Shown piece after piece: positions 1 through 8,341 of a stretch of DNA of 64,000 bases. Location: assembly GCA_964385695.1 (NCBI GenBank), contig CAYLQA010000005.1, positions 49,726-113,725 of the forward strand, in the 5' to 3' direction. The notes beneath the pieces were generated by a model. The model was not told the origin of the DNA, did no database searches, and was given only the letters and a program-made list of their open reading frames with translations. The stretch comes from CAYLQA01 sp964385695. Lineage in GTDB: Bacteria > Desulfobacterota > Desulfobulbia > Desulfobulbales > Desulfurivibrionaceae. A program made the position numbers and the translations under genes. How positions within the stretch are numbered: the first letter of the stretch is position 1; every line of letters starts with the position of its first letter.

Positions 1-750
1 GGGACTTGGGAAGAGGAGTGGAAATGTTTTTGCCATAGTTACTCCGTCAGGATCTGCTTTTTTAGCCCGGGCGTAAAACGGGAGAGACAAAACAGTTTGT
101 CCACGCCAATAAGAAAAATATAATAATTATAGATATATTTCGATTTTAATTATGTTATTTCCGGATTTTTAGCCGCCGTTATGCGTGCGCCAGGCGATTT
201 TCTTGTGTTGAAAGAGGCACTTTAATTGGCGTAGAATTTTAACAGGCTGTTCTCCTTCTAGGTGGGATGTAAAAGCTGAAAATACAGGAGGCTCTTACGC
301 ATAAAATGATGCATGCTGCTAATGTCGGATTAGCTAATAGCTTATGCCTAAAATTGTCAGATCAAGTTTTCGTAGCTACAGTTTAATATCGATGAAGTGG
401 CTGCCTATTATCATCTAAAGCTTAATAGACGGCGTATCCATGGAGTAAAGGTCCAAATACGACTGGCAGTTGCCGCAGGCCTCAGGTGGGTGGTGGGTGG
501 TGTTTTTGGTTGACAAAAGGCACTGTGGTTTTTGATGATAAAGTTTGTAAGGCATGGTGGTCGGCTATTCCTTGGTTTTTTGTGAAAACGTCGGGAGGCG
601 GTAGCATAGTTCGGTTAAAAAAGGCAGGGAAGCTTCCCTGCCTTTTTTCGTTGCAGCGGCTACGTCAAACTATCTCTTGAGAAGGCTGTAAAGAGAAGTT
701 TTACGAAAGCTCCACTTATCACAACCAGCTAAACATTAGGGAGGAAGCAA
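1..750. other. Intergenic region, no gene seen
   Basis: AT-rich stretch of 750 bases. The 64-codon frame at 486-680 starts with GTG in a Gly/Trp-rich run and reads straight through the terminator stem, so it is not called. Only the terminator at 617-648 is supported; what it terminates is not visible. Confidence 0.6.
617..648. terminator. Bidirectional intrinsic terminator
   Basis: A perfect 16-base inverted repeat (617-632 with 633-648) with six A on the left and six T on the right, so it can work on both strands. The core is GGCAGGGAAG/CTTCCCTGCC. It separates the empty upstream region from the Met-rich gene at 751. Confidence 0.8.
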
Positions 751-1251
751 ATGAAAAAGGTCTTATTTCTCAGCATGTTGTGTTTGGGCCTGATGGCCGG
801 TTCCGCAAACGCTCATATGGGAGGGCAAGGATCTGCTCCTGAGATGGGGAGAGGTTATGGCATGGGCCATGGCATGATGATGGGAGGTTATGGTATGGGG
901 CCGGGAATGATGAGTGGTAGGCAGGGCATGGGGCCTGGCATGATGATGGGGCCTGGTATGATGGGGATGATGCACGGCATGATGGGCCGAGGGATGGGGC
1001 CTGGCATGATGGGTGGTGGCTATGGAATGGGCTCCGGCATGATGGGCGGTTTTTATGACAGAGAAATGCAACAGAAGTTTCTTGATGAAACCGCTGAACT
1101 GCGGAAGAAAATGCATGACAAGCAGTTCGAGTATTTTGAGGCCCGGCGCAACCCGAAATCAAGTCGTGAAAAGCTGATGAAGATGGAAAGGGAGCTTTTT
1201 GAGCTCCGTCAGAAGATGCACGAAAAGGCATGGAGCATGATGCAAAAATAA
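751..1251 (+). CDS. Met/Gly-rich exported protein, ZraP/CpxP-like
   Basis: A 166-residue exported protein, probably a periplasmic metal-binding or stress protein. Residues 1-21 are a signal peptide (MKK, hydrophobic core, SANA at the cleavage site). Residues 22-100 are a low-complexity Met/Gly tract in which GMGPGMM recurs three times with close variants such as GMGSGMM. Residues 104-166 are a charged helical tail (ELRKKMHDKQ, RELFELRQKM) like the helical core of ZraP/Spy/CpxP-type proteins. The start has a strong AGGGAGGA ribosome binding site at 738-745. Methionine arrays bind Cu(I) in other proteins, and copA lies 3 kb downstream, so a copper role is a reasonable inference, not shown. The tract is repetitive and long antisense open frames across it are artefacts of that composition. 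Confidence 0.75.
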   Translation: MKKVLFLSMLCLGLMAGSANAHMGGQGSAPEMGRGYGMGHGMMMGGYGMGPGMMSGRQGMGPGMMMGPGMMGMMHGMMGRGMGPGMMGGGYGMGSGMMGGFYDREMQQKFLDETAELRKKMHDKQFEYFEARRNPKSSREKLMKMERELFELRQKMHEKAWSMMQK

Positions 1252-1349
1252 GAGAATGATCGCGGGGCGGAGCGATTTGAGGTCCGGCCCGCGGCGTGCT
1301 ATCTTGAAAAGAAATTTTGTTACCAAAGACGAGAAGGAATTTTGGGGGC

Positions 1350-1886
1350 ATGCTCAACCTAACTGGAAGATCCGCAGTGCCATTTGCCCTGCCCGACAGT
1401 GAGGGAAAGATTTATACCCTTGAGGAATTTCGCGGGTCGTGGTTGTTGCTGGTTTTTCACCGCCATCTGGGCTGACTGCCCTGCAGGGCACATCTCTCGC
1501 AGTTGCGGGAGCACCAAACAGAGTTTGATGGACTCAGTGTCAAGATAGCGGTGGTTACCTTTGAGACCGGTTTCTTGGCCCGAGAGTATGTTGTGGAGGA
1601 GGCAATACCCTGGCCCTTGCTGGTGGATGAAAAACGGGAGATGTATCAAGGTTACGGTATGCTTGCCGCCTCCTTCTGGGATATCTGGGGGCCAAAGAGC
1701 TGGTGGGTCTATTTCAGGGAAATTGCCAAAGGCAAGAAACCCAAAAAATCAGAGGGGGATATATCGCAACGGGGCGGTGATGTTCTTATCGATCCGGCAG
1801 GTGTTGTCCGTCTCCATCAGATAGGGGAAGGGCCGGCAGATCGCCCCCCTCTTTCTTCTATCTTGCAGGCAATCAAGCAAGAGTAA
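1350..1886 (+). CDS. SelL/PRXL2-like selenoprotein (AhpC/TSA_2 fold), UGA = Sec42
   Basis: Read with UGA at 1473-1475 as selenocysteine this is one 178-residue thioredoxin-fold protein. Ahead of the UGA is the typical N-terminus (FALPDSEGK, then the strand WLLLVFHRHLG); right after it comes LPCRAHLSQL, giving a U-L-P-C redox motif (Sec42, Cys45) exactly where peroxiredoxin-like AhpC/TSA_2 proteins have CxxC. The rest also fits that family: YGMLAASFWDIWG, then GGDVLIDPAG near the end and DRPPLSSIL. SelL proteins with UxxU or UxxC motifs are known in bacteria and fish. A bacterial SECIS-like hairpin follows at the right distance (separate entry). Conventional calling would give only a C-terminal fragment from 1503. 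The start ATG is preceded by GAAGGA at about 11 bases; a slightly different start is possible. It probably acts as a thiol/selenol oxidoreductase, with the CcdA-like gene next downstream. Confidence 0.85.
1473..1511 (+). promoter_or_regulatory. Sec UGA codon and bSECIS hairpin of the SelL-like gene
   Basis: UGA at 1473-1475. A hairpin forms at 1494-1511: CTCTCGC pairs with GCGGGAG (one G-U pair) around the four-base loop AGTT, with G at the second loop position. That G is 27 bases after the UGA. This satisfies the published bacterial SECIS pattern (loop G among the first two bases, about 16-37 bases from UGA). A 14-base perfect palindrome directly after the UGA (1477-1490) could also pair and would compete. 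Confidence 0.75.
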
Positions 1887-1931
1887 CTGCTGCAGCTGAT
1901 TTGTAAGACTATACAAATGGCCTGTTGTTTT

Positions 1932-1947
1932 GATACAATATTGTATC
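1932..1947. promoter_or_regulatory. Perfect 16-bp palindrome upstream of the ccdA-like gene
   Basis: GATACAATATTGTATC is a perfect palindrome lying 125 bases before the ATG at 2072 and 45 bases after the SelL-like stop. It has the size and symmetry of a dimeric repressor or activator operator. No poly-T follows, so it is not a terminator. The regulator is unknown. Confidence 0.45.
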
Positions 1948-2071
1948 GGGCAGGGGATATAAACCTTTCATTCCTCAGGGTTGTGAGGTCAAGAGTTCTG
2001 TTGGCCCTTGTCTGTTAAAAACGATCTTTTATTTCTGGTATCTTTTATATCTGCGCTGGAGGGAAGGAACT

Positions 2072-3193
2072 ATGTCCGATCCAAGGCCGGAGTTGAGTGA
2101 GTCGGAACGTCGGCTGCGTACCCGCTTGGTGCTGCTTGCCTTTATTCTGTTTTCGGTGTTCGTTGCCGGTTTGGGCTATATGGCGACCACCCCGGCCCTT
2201 TCCGTAGGCCTGATTCTTTCCTATACGGCAGGTCTGTCCATGATCGTCCTGCCCTGCACCCTCCCCCTTGTCTTTGTTATCGTCCCCCTGTCCATGGGCC
2301 AGGAGTATCGCAAGGGGTTCATCATGGCCCTGCTCTTCGGCGGCGGACTCACTGTTACCCTGACCTTCTATGCCGTTTTTATCGCCTTGGCCGGAAGCTG
2401 GTTGGGGATGGATCAGGCGACACGCATCATGCTGGTTGTTGCCGGAGCGGCAGCCTGGATCTTCGGGTTAGGGGAGTTGGGGCTTTTTACCCTCAAGTTG
2501 CCGACCTATTCTGGAGGGCTGCCTGGCTTTATTATGCAGCGCCAGGACTATTTGAAAGCGCTGTTGATGGGGTTGTTTCTGGGCAATGCCGGTGTCGCCT
2601 GTCCCAACCCTGCCTTCTATGTGTTGCTCACCTATATTGCAACCGTCGGGGAGGTTGGCAATGGGGCCTTGCTTGGAGCTGTCCATGGGCTGGGTAGGGC
2701 GACGCCACTGATCTTTCTGGCCATCCTCGGGATGCTGGGCGTGAGCGCAACCCAGGCCTTACTCAAACGGAAACTCGCGATGGAGAAGGCCATCGGCTGG
2801 GGTTTGATCGCTGTCGGTTCCATCATCCTGACCATGGGAATCTTCGGGCATCATTGGCTCCTGGTCACTGGCGCCCATGAGGGATGGACGAAAGTATTCA
2901 CTCCTCCAGGTGTTGCAGAGTATTCCTGCTGTATCGAGCCGCCCTGCAAGGAGTGCCTCACCAGCGGCAGGTTTCCCAATAACACCTGCCTCTGCCGGCT
3001 GATGATAGAAGAGGGGCGCATGGACAATGTCTGCGACGAGTGTCTGGCCGGGATCGCCGACGGCAAAGGAGTTTTCGAGATGGCTAAGCGAACAGCTCCT
3101 TACGCCTTTGCCACGCTTGGGGGCCTTTTTTTCGTGCCAATTGCCTGGAATTGTCTGCGGCGCCGGCGATCAACGCCGGGCAATAATGAATAA
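2072..3193 (+). CDS. CcdA/DsbD-like membrane thiol transporter with Cys-rich insertion
   Basis: A 373-residue polytopic membrane protein of the cytochrome c biogenesis (CcdA/DsbD-beta) type. Such proteins pass electrons from cytoplasmic thioredoxin across the membrane. Family marks are the first-helix cysteine in IVLPCTLPLVFVIVPLSMG (about residue 62) and the second in GNAGVACPNPAFYVL (about residue 177), with HGLGRATPLIFLAILGMLG following. After the core comes an unusual segment, about residues 284-330, with nine cysteines (CCIEPPCKEC, CLCRL, CDECL), then a final hydrophobic helix. I do not recognise this insertion; it could bind a metal or form extra disulfides. Start: GGAGGGAAGGA precedes the ATG. 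The last eight bases overlap the thioredoxin gene, which suggests translational coupling and a shared redox path. Confidence 0.75.
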   Translation: MSDPRPELSESERRLRTRLVLLAFILFSVFVAGLGYMATTPALSVGLILSYTAGLSMIVLPCTLPLVFVIVPLSMGQEYRKGFIMALLFGGGLTVTLTFYAVFIALAGSWLGMDQATRIMLVVAGAAAWIFGLGELGLFTLKLPTYSGGLPGFIMQRQDYLKALLMGLFLGNAGVACPNPAFYVLLTYIATVGEVGNGALLGAVHGLGRATPLIFLAILGMLGVSATQALLKRKLAMEKAIGWGLIAVGSIILTMGIFGHHWLLVTGAHEGWTKVFTPPGVAEYSCCIEPPCKECLTSGRFPNNTCLCRLMIEEGRMDNVCDECLAGIADGKGVFEMAKRTAPYAFATLGGLFFVPIAWNCLRRRRSTPGNNE

Positions 3194-3449
3194 GAAAGGG
3201 GGGAAACAGGTGAAGATCGATCTCTTGACCATGCCCGGCTGCGGACACTGTGTCAAAGCCAAACAGATTGTGGAAAAGGTCAAAGCGGATTTCCCTGAGA
3301 TGGAGGTGACAGTCCACGATATTACGGAAAATCCCGAGTTGGCCCAGCAGTATATGCTTATGACCGCCCCCGGAGTCGTCATAGATGGCGAACTGGTCTT
3401 CAGCGGCGGGCTGGATGAGAAAAAGTTACGGGAACGCCTGCAGGGATAA
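3186..3449 (+). CDS. Small thioredoxin/glutaredoxin-like protein
   Basis: An 87-residue thioredoxin-fold protein with the active site MPGCGHC (Cys19, Cys22) after the first strand, the cis-proline region TAPGVVIDGELVFSG, and no signal peptide, so it is cytoplasmic. Its short length matches the small thioredoxins found in archaea and anaerobes. ATG at 3186 lies inside the end of the ccdA-like gene (8-base overlap); a GTG at 3210 in the same frame is an alternative. It is the obvious candidate electron donor for the CcdA-like transporter. Confidence 0.8.
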   Translation: MNKKGGKQVKIDLLTMPGCGHCVKAKQIVEKVKADFPEMEVTVHDITENPELAQQYMLMTAPGVVIDGELVFSGGLDEKKLRERLQG

Positions 3450-3469
3450 AAAAAGGAGGAGGAAACAAC

Positions 3470-3643
3470 ATGGCACATGATCCGGTATGTCGTATGCAGG
3501 TCGAGGAAGAAAAAGCCGCTGCCGTAGCAGAGTACAAGGGAAAGAAGTATTACTTCTGCGCTCCCGGCTGCAAGGAGAAATTCACGCAGGACCCTGACCG
3601 TTATTTGCAGACCCTTGGGCAGTCGGAAAAATCCGGCCAGTAA
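3470..3643 (+). CDS. YHS domain protein (57 aa)
   Basis: A 57-residue protein that is a single YHS domain: DPVCRMQV at residues 4-11, then YKGKKYYFCAPGCKEKF at 22-38. YHS domains occur in copper ATPases and heavy-metal clusters and bind metals through these cysteines. A strong AAGGAGGA site precedes ATG at 3470, 20 bases after the thioredoxin stop, so it belongs to the same transcript. Probably a cytoplasmic metal-binding accessory to the CopA gene 430 bases downstream. Confidence 0.8.
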   Translation: MAHDPVCRMQVEEEKAAAVAEYKGKKYYFCAPGCKEKFTQDPDRYLQTLGQSEKSGQ

Positions 3644-4072
3644 CTCCGTGGCACCCCTGATCCTTGGTGGGCCGAGTTTGACCGGCGTGGTGGCGGTGAG
3701 CGGCATGACGGAGGAAAACTCCTGTTTCTTTCGCTAAGCCTTATGTACGCAAGTGCCCCCCTGGCTGCGGCCATTGTGGCAGGAGCAGGTGAGCGTCGGG
3801 TTACGCCGCTCGTGTTCGTTACCGCCGACGGCAAGCTTGCCGGCCGCCATCCGTCCAAAAAAATAAATCTGCCCCCTTTTTCTATAAATACCCATCGAGT
3901 GGCGCAGGGGGTCGGAAAGAACTTTTGAACATGCAAAGCGAAACGCATTCCCTGCTGCTCGAAGCCGAAGTTTATACCCTACAGGGGTGCTTATCTGGCG
4001 CGGGGTGTTTCAATGGCGATCGCAATAAAATAGATAGAGTAGAATGATTATCTCATCCGCTGGAGAAGAAGA
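3644..4072. other. Intergenic region before copA, no convincing gene
   Basis: 429 bases. Short frames at 3743-3928 and 3931-4047 lack ribosome binding sites and recognisable motifs. The copA promoter should lie here, but I see no clear sigma-70 boxes or copper-regulator palindrome. Confidence 0.4.
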
Positions 4073-6505
4073 ATGGCAAAGATAACGCTGAAAATCGAAG
4101 GAATGAATTGTGCCTCTTGTGCCGCTGCCATAGAGAAAGCGCTCAAGATGGTTGAAGGGGTCTCCGAGGCTGCCGTCAATTTTGCGATCGAAAAGGCGAC
4201 AGTGGAGTATGACCCGTCTCAGGTGGAAGAGACGGATTTGGTAAAGGCGGTGGAATCAGCGGGTTATTCGGTGGCGGGCGAAAGAGAGAAGACGATATTC
4301 GAAATCGAGGGAATGAACTGCGCCTCCTGCGCCCAGACTATCGAACAGGCTCTAAATAAGGCGGAAGGGGTGTTTGGGGCGAACGTTAATCTGGCCACGG
4401 AACAAGCCACTATAGAGTTCGATGCAGGAATGACGAACCTCAGCGACTTGGAAAAGGTGATCGTAGGGGCTGGCTATAGGGTTAAAATGGGGGCAAAGGA
4501 AAAAGGGGAGGAGGTCGATGAAGGCATCATAAAAGTCCAGAAAGCGAAAAAGCTTTTGATCTCCGCCTTGATCCCGGAAGTTATCGTGATGGTCTTGATG
4601 ATGCTCCACTTCATGGTTGTCAAGATTCCCGGATACAACATTACTATCGCCTTGCTGGGCTTTCCTATCGTGTTTATCTTCGGCTGGCCCACCCACCGAT
4701 CCTCCTGGCGGGCGATCCGCAATGGCCGCGCCAACATGGACGTACTCATTTCTCTCGGTTCTGTGCCGCCCTATCTCATGGGGTTGGCGGTCTTCATCTT
4801 CCCGGCCGCCTCCTTCATTGAAATGGCCACGACGATTGTTACCTTCCACCTGCTGGGCAGGTATTTGGAGGTAAGGGCCAAGGGGCGAGCCTCGCAGGCG
4901 ATCAAGAAGCTCTTGCAACTGGGCGCCAAAACCGCACGCATCCTGGTGGATGGCAAGGAGAAAGAGGTGGCCGTCGAAGAGGTGAAGGTGGGCGATATCA
5001 TGGTTGTCAGGCCCGGGGAAAAGATCCCCACCGATGGAATGATAGTAGAGGGAAAAAGCGCCATTGACGAATCCATGGCCACTGGTGAATCAATGCCGGT
5101 GAACAAAAAAGCGGGCGATGAGGCCATAGGCGCCACCATAAACCAGCAAGGCCTGTTAAAGGTAAAGGCGAGTAATATAGGTAAGGATACCTTTCTCTCT
5201 CAGGTTATCAAGATGGTGGAGGAATGCCAGGGCTCCAAGGTCCCCATCCAGGAATTTGCCGACACGGTAACCAGTTATATGGTGCCGGGGGTCCTGGCGA
5301 TAGCCCTGTCGACCGTTATCGCCTGGCTGGTCTTTCCTGGATTTTTCATGAGAATCATTACCTGGGGCGCGCCCTTTCTTCCCTGGATAAATGTCGAGCT
5401 GGGCACGGTTACCCTGGCCATCTTTGCCGGCGTCGCTGTCCTGGTCATCTGCTGCCCTTGCGCGCTGGGCCTGGGCACCCCCACGGCCTTGATGGTAAGC
5501 AGCGGCATGGGCGCCGAGAACGGGGTCCTGATCCGTCATGGCGAGGCCATTCAGACCATGAAGGAGATTCACACTATTGTTTTTGACAAGACAGGAACTA
5601 TTACCAGGGGCAAACCCGGGGTTACCGATATTGTCAGCGAGCCGGACTTTGAGCAGAAGGAGATCCTTTATCTTGCGGCCAGTGTGGAACAGGGCTCAGA
5701 GCATCCCCTGGGGCAGGCCATGGTCAGGGAGGCCGCGGAACAGGGAAATGGCCCGGCAGAGGTGGCAGATTTTGAAGCCATAACCGGCAAAGGGGTAAGG
5801 GGCAGGGTGGATGGCAAAGAAGTCCTGGTCGGAAATCAGAAGTTAATGAGTGAGTCGCAAATAGATTTCAGCCGGTTCAAGGATAAACTGGGCGGGCTGG
5901 AAGACGAAGCCAAGACGGCCATGCTCGTAGCGGTGGATGGCAGGATGGCAGGTATCGTTGCCGTGGCCGATACCCTGAAGGAAGACTCGATGCAGGCCAT
6001 TGCCGAATTGGAGAGGATGGGCCTGGAGACGGCAATGATCACCGGGGATAACCAGAGAACCGCTGCCGCTATTGCCAAGAAGGTGGGAATCACCCGGGTG
6101 CTGGCGGATGTCCTGCCGCAGGATAAGGTAGCCGAGATCCAGCGTTTGCAGGAAAAGGTGGGGATGGTAGCCATGGTTGGCGACGGCATCAACGATGCCC
6201 CGGCCCTCACCCAGGCCAATGTGGGAATAGCTATTGGCACGGGAACCGATATTGCCATTGAATCGTCCGATATAACCTTGGTCAGAGGCGATTTGAGCTC
6301 CGTGGTTACCGCCGTGAAGCTTTCCAGGGCTACCTTCAGGAAGATCAAGCAGAACTATTTTTGGGCCTGGTTCTATAATGGCGTGGCCGTTCCCCTGGCC
6401 GCCATCGGTCTGTTGCACGCCATGGTCGGCGTTGCAGCCATGTCCTTCAGTTCCGTTAACGTGGTCTGGAATTCTCTCCGATTAAGAAAAGCCAAAATAA
6501 GGTGA
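4073..6505 (+). CDS. copA: Copper-exporting P1B-1-type ATPase CopA
   Basis: An 810-residue copper ATPase. Two N-terminal HMA domains each carry GMNCASC (Cys13/16 and Cys83/86). The membrane copper site CPC is at residues 461-463 ([11 protein letters not shown]), the phosphorylated Asp505 is in DKTGT, the HP motif is in SEHPLGQ, the actuator motif is TGES, and the hinge is [10 protein letters not shown]. The C-terminal membrane pair ends with [12 protein letters not shown] and [15 protein letters not shown], which are signatures of the Cu+ subgroup. It pumps Cu(I) out of the cytoplasm. Start: GGAGAAGAAG precedes the ATG. It sits in a cluster of Met-rich, His-rich and YHS proteins, which supports a copper-resistance island. 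The 3' end abuts a decayed cfa gene in the same frame, separated only by the TGA. Confidence 0.95.
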   Translation: MAKITLKIEGMNCASCAAAIEKALKMVEGVSEAAVNFAIEKATVEYDPSQVEETDLVKAVESAGYSVAGEREKTIFEIEGMNCASCAQTIEQALNKAEGVFGANVNLATEQATIEFDAGMTNLSDLEKVIVGAGYRVKMGAKEKGEEVDEGIIKVQKAKKLLISALIPEVIVMVLMMLHFMVVKIPGYNITIALLGFPIVFIFGWPTHRSSWRAIRNGRANMDVLISLGSVPPYLMGLAVFIFPAASFIEMATTIVTFHLLGRYLEVRAKGRASQAIKKLLQLGAKTARILVDGKEKEVAVEEVKVGDIMVVRPGEKIPTDGMIVEGKSAIDESMATGESMPVNKKAGDEAIGATINQQGLLKVKASNIGKDTFLSQVIKMVEECQGSKVPIQEFADTVTSYMVPGVLAIALSTVIAWLVFPGFFMRIITWGAPFLPWINVELGTVTLAIFAGVAVLVICCPCALGLGTPTALMVSSGMGAENGVLIRHGEAIQTMKEIHTIVFDKTGTITRGKPGVTDIVSEPDFEQKEILYLAASVEQGSEHPLGQAMVREAAEQGNGPAEVADFEAITGKGVRGRVDGKEVLVGNQKLMSESQIDFSRFKDKLGGLEDEAKTAMLVAVDGRMAGIVAVADTLKEDSMQAIAELERMGLETAMITGDNQRTAAAIAKKVGITRVLADVLPQDKVAEIQRLQEKVGMVAMVGDGINDAPALTQANVGIAIGTGTDIAIESSDITLVRGDLSSVVTAVKLSRATFRKIKQNYFWAWFYNGVAVPLAAIGLLHAMVGVAAMSFSSVNVVWNSLRLRKAKIR

Positions 6506-7466
6506 TTCACTATAGCCATGGCTAGCTTCCGGGACAGCGACCGGCTCGATGAATTCTTCCATCACATCTTGCGGGCCAAACTCTGTGAAAAGGTCAAGGC
6601 CTGGCGGGATGTTATACAGGTCGTGACGGCCAAGCTTTGCAATCGGCAAAACCGCAACCGCGCCTTTCGGGTCGGTGAACATCACTATGATATCGGCAAC
6701 GACCTCTATCGGTCCATGCTCGACGAGCGGATGATCTATAGTTGCGGTTACTGGCAGAGTGCGGCCTGCCTTGACGAGGCCCAGGAGGCGAAGCTCGACC
6801 TGGCCTGCAGGAAGCTCGGCATAAAACCGGGCATGCGGGTGCTTGATGTCGGTTGCGGCTGGGGCGGCACCGCTAAATTTATCGCGGAAAACTATCAGGC
6901 CGAAGTAGTGGGTATCACGGTCTCGCAAAAACAGGCGCAACTTGCCCAAGAACATTGCAAGGGGCTGCCAGTGGAGATACGTCTTCAGGATTACCGCTCT
7001 CTTGACGAAGGCTTTGACCGTATCCTTTCCATCGGCATGTTTGAGCATGTGGGCTGCAAAAACTATCAGGCATACATGCGGGCGGTTCGCCGTAACCTCA
7101 AAGACGGCGGCCTTTTTCTCCTGCACACCATCGGCGGCAACCACCGATACCTGGCTCGACCGCTATATCTTTCCGAATTCCGTGATTCCGTCGGCAAGGC
7201 AGATCAGCACCGCTGCCGAAGGGGTATTCGTTCTCGAGGATTGGCATAATTTCGGTGTTGATTACGACAAGACGCTTATGCAATGGTTTTACAATTTCGA
7301 GAGAAACTGGCCGGTGTTGAATAAGGATTATGATGGGCGGTTCTACCGCATGTGGAAATATTATCTTCTCTCTTGCGCCGGCTCGTTCAGGGCGAGAAAA
7401 AACCATGTGTGGCAGATAGTCTTTTCTCTTGACGGTGTGCAGGGAGGATATGACGCCCCTCGATAG
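6506..7466 (+). pseudogene. cfa: Cyclopropane fatty acid synthase, truncated and frameshifted
   Basis: Similarity to Cfa begins at DRLDEFFHHILRAKL and lacks roughly the first 60-65 residues of the family. The SAM site VLDVGCGWGG, the motif EHYDIGNDL-like HHYDIGNDLYRSML and SIGMFEHVG are intact up to LLHTIGGN at about 7140; the match then continues in the next frame (WLDRYIFPN, LEDWHNFGVDYD, CAGSFRARKNHVWQIVFS) to the stop at 7466. A +1 shift therefore breaks it. The start of the remnant lies directly after the copA stop in the same frame, as if a deletion fused the two. The protein would modify membrane lipid double bonds if whole. Sequencing error could explain the shift but not the missing N-terminus. 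Confidence 0.8.
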
Positions 7467-7584
7467 GCGGCGTGGCCTTCCGGCTTTATTCGTCGAAACA
7501 CCGGGACGCGGTTTTGCCGGCCCGCATTTCCCGCGGCGATCCTTGTGAGAAATGCGAGCATATTGAAATCCATGGAGGTGGCTA

Positions 7585-7767
7585 ATGCCCCATAACGTCA
7601 AAATGATTCTCGGCTGTGTGCTGTCGTTGCTTCTGATATTTATTTTTCCGCTCCTTGGCTTTGGTGCCGGGATTAAATTGTTCTTGGTGATAGTGGCCGT
7701 GTTTGCCTGCCATTATTATATGCTGGGCGGCAGCCATGATCATGATGAGGATAAAAAAGATGAATAA
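7585..7767 (+). CDS. Small membrane protein with acidic His tail (60 aa)
   Basis: A 60-residue protein with two closely spaced hydrophobic segments (residues 7-25 and 29-46) and a polar tail GSHDHDEDKKDE. It resembles the short DUF2933-like proteins found beside copper-resistance genes, but I cannot assign a family firmly. AUG is preceded by GGAGGTGG. The next gene starts 14 bases after its stop, so they are likely cotranscribed. The His/Asp tail may bind metal (inference). Confidence 0.65.
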   Translation: MPHNVKMILGCVLSLLLIFIFPLLGFGAGIKLFLVIVAVFACHYYMLGGSHDHDEDKKDE

Positions 7768-7781
7768 CCGGGGGGCTTATT

Positions 7782-8051
7782 ATGAGCATCATACACATTA
7801 AAAGGTTTGGCTTTGCAATTGGGGGGAGCAGTGCGGTTGTCTATTTAGGTTGCGCCTTTGTCATGTTTACAGTCCCTCGTGAGAAGGCGGTTCGTTTCTT
7901 CAACAGTATTACCCATGGCATTGACTGGGGCCCGATCATGCGCTGGGATATGCCCTTGTGGGAAATGGGGGTCGGTATTTTGGAAGTTTTTATTTTGGGA
8001 TGGCTGTTTGGGGCATTAGCGGCTGCCTTATATAACCTTGGGGCCAAATAA
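7782..8051 (+). CDS. DUF5676-like membrane protein
   Basis: An 89-residue protein with two membrane helices (about residues 10-30 and 62-86) separated by a conserved-looking loop ITHGIDWGPIMRWDMPLWEM. This matches the DUF5676 type seen in copper/heavy-metal clusters; function unknown. It follows the small membrane protein closely and is followed by a strong hairpin at 8076-8108. Confidence 0.65.
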   Translation: MSIIHIKRFGFAIGGSSAVVYLGCAFVMFTVPREKAVRFFNSITHGIDWGPIMRWDMPLWEMGVGILEVFILGWLFGALAAALYNLGAK

Positions 8052-8075
8052 CCCCTAGCCTCAGTGAGCGCAGGA

Positions 8076-8108
8076 TCCGGTGGGGGGCCATGCCGGTCCC
8101 CCACCGGA
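8076..8108 (+). other. Strong GC-rich hairpin between small membrane genes
   Basis: TCCGGTGGGGG (8076-8086) is perfectly complementary to CCCCCACCGGA (8098-8108), with an 11-base loop. There is no T-run after it, so it may be an mRNA-stabilising or attenuating hairpin rather than a terminator. Confidence 0.55.
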
Positions 8109-8147
8109 CTGCTTACCCTGTAATACTCCAATAAAGAGAGGGCGGTC

Positions 8148-8318
8148 ATGGCTAATAAGGACAACAGGCAGAAAACGCCTAATAGCTTCAGGACAAATCT
8201 TGCCCTGATAAGCTTTATTTTCATTGCCGGATTTTTCCTTTGTCCTCTGCTGCATATCTTCATGCACGGAGGAGGGAAGGGCGGTCATGGCCACCATGAT
8301 CACGATGACAAAAAGTAG
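8148..8318 (+). CDS. DUF2933-type small membrane protein with His-rich tail (56 aa)
   Basis: A 56-residue protein: polar N-terminus, one hydrophobic helix (residues 18-38, ending FFLCPLLHIFMH) and the tail GGGKGGHGHHDHDDKK. The CPLLH-FMHGG pattern with a His/Gly tail is typical of DUF2933 proteins linked to copper resistance. AGAGAGGGC lies before ATG at 8148. It is short and easily missed. The tail is a likely metal-binding site; the exact role is unknown. Confidence 0.7.
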   Translation: MANKDNRQKTPNSFRTNLALISFIFIAGFFLCPLLHIFMHGGGKGGHGHHDHDDKK

Positions 8319-8341
8319 AACGGACTGCTACGGAGGACAGC

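Noticed and set aside
486..680. 64-codon open frame before the first gene
   Set aside because: GTG start in low-complexity sequence, no ribosome binding site, and it runs through the terminator.
751..1116. Repeats in the Met-rich gene as CRISPR
   Set aside because: Repeats are codon-level tandem motifs inside a coding frame with no spacers.
770..1357. Long antisense frames over the Met/Gly-rich gene (also 9071-9655)
   Set aside because: Codon-repeat composition of the sense gene keeps the other strand free of stops; no signals.
3931..4047. 38-codon open frame before copA
   Set aside because: No ribosome binding site and no recognisable domain.
6503..6520. copA UGA as selenocysteine readthrough into cfa
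   Set aside because: CopA ends normally at this position in the family and no SECIS hairpin follows; the shared frame looks like a deletion junction.
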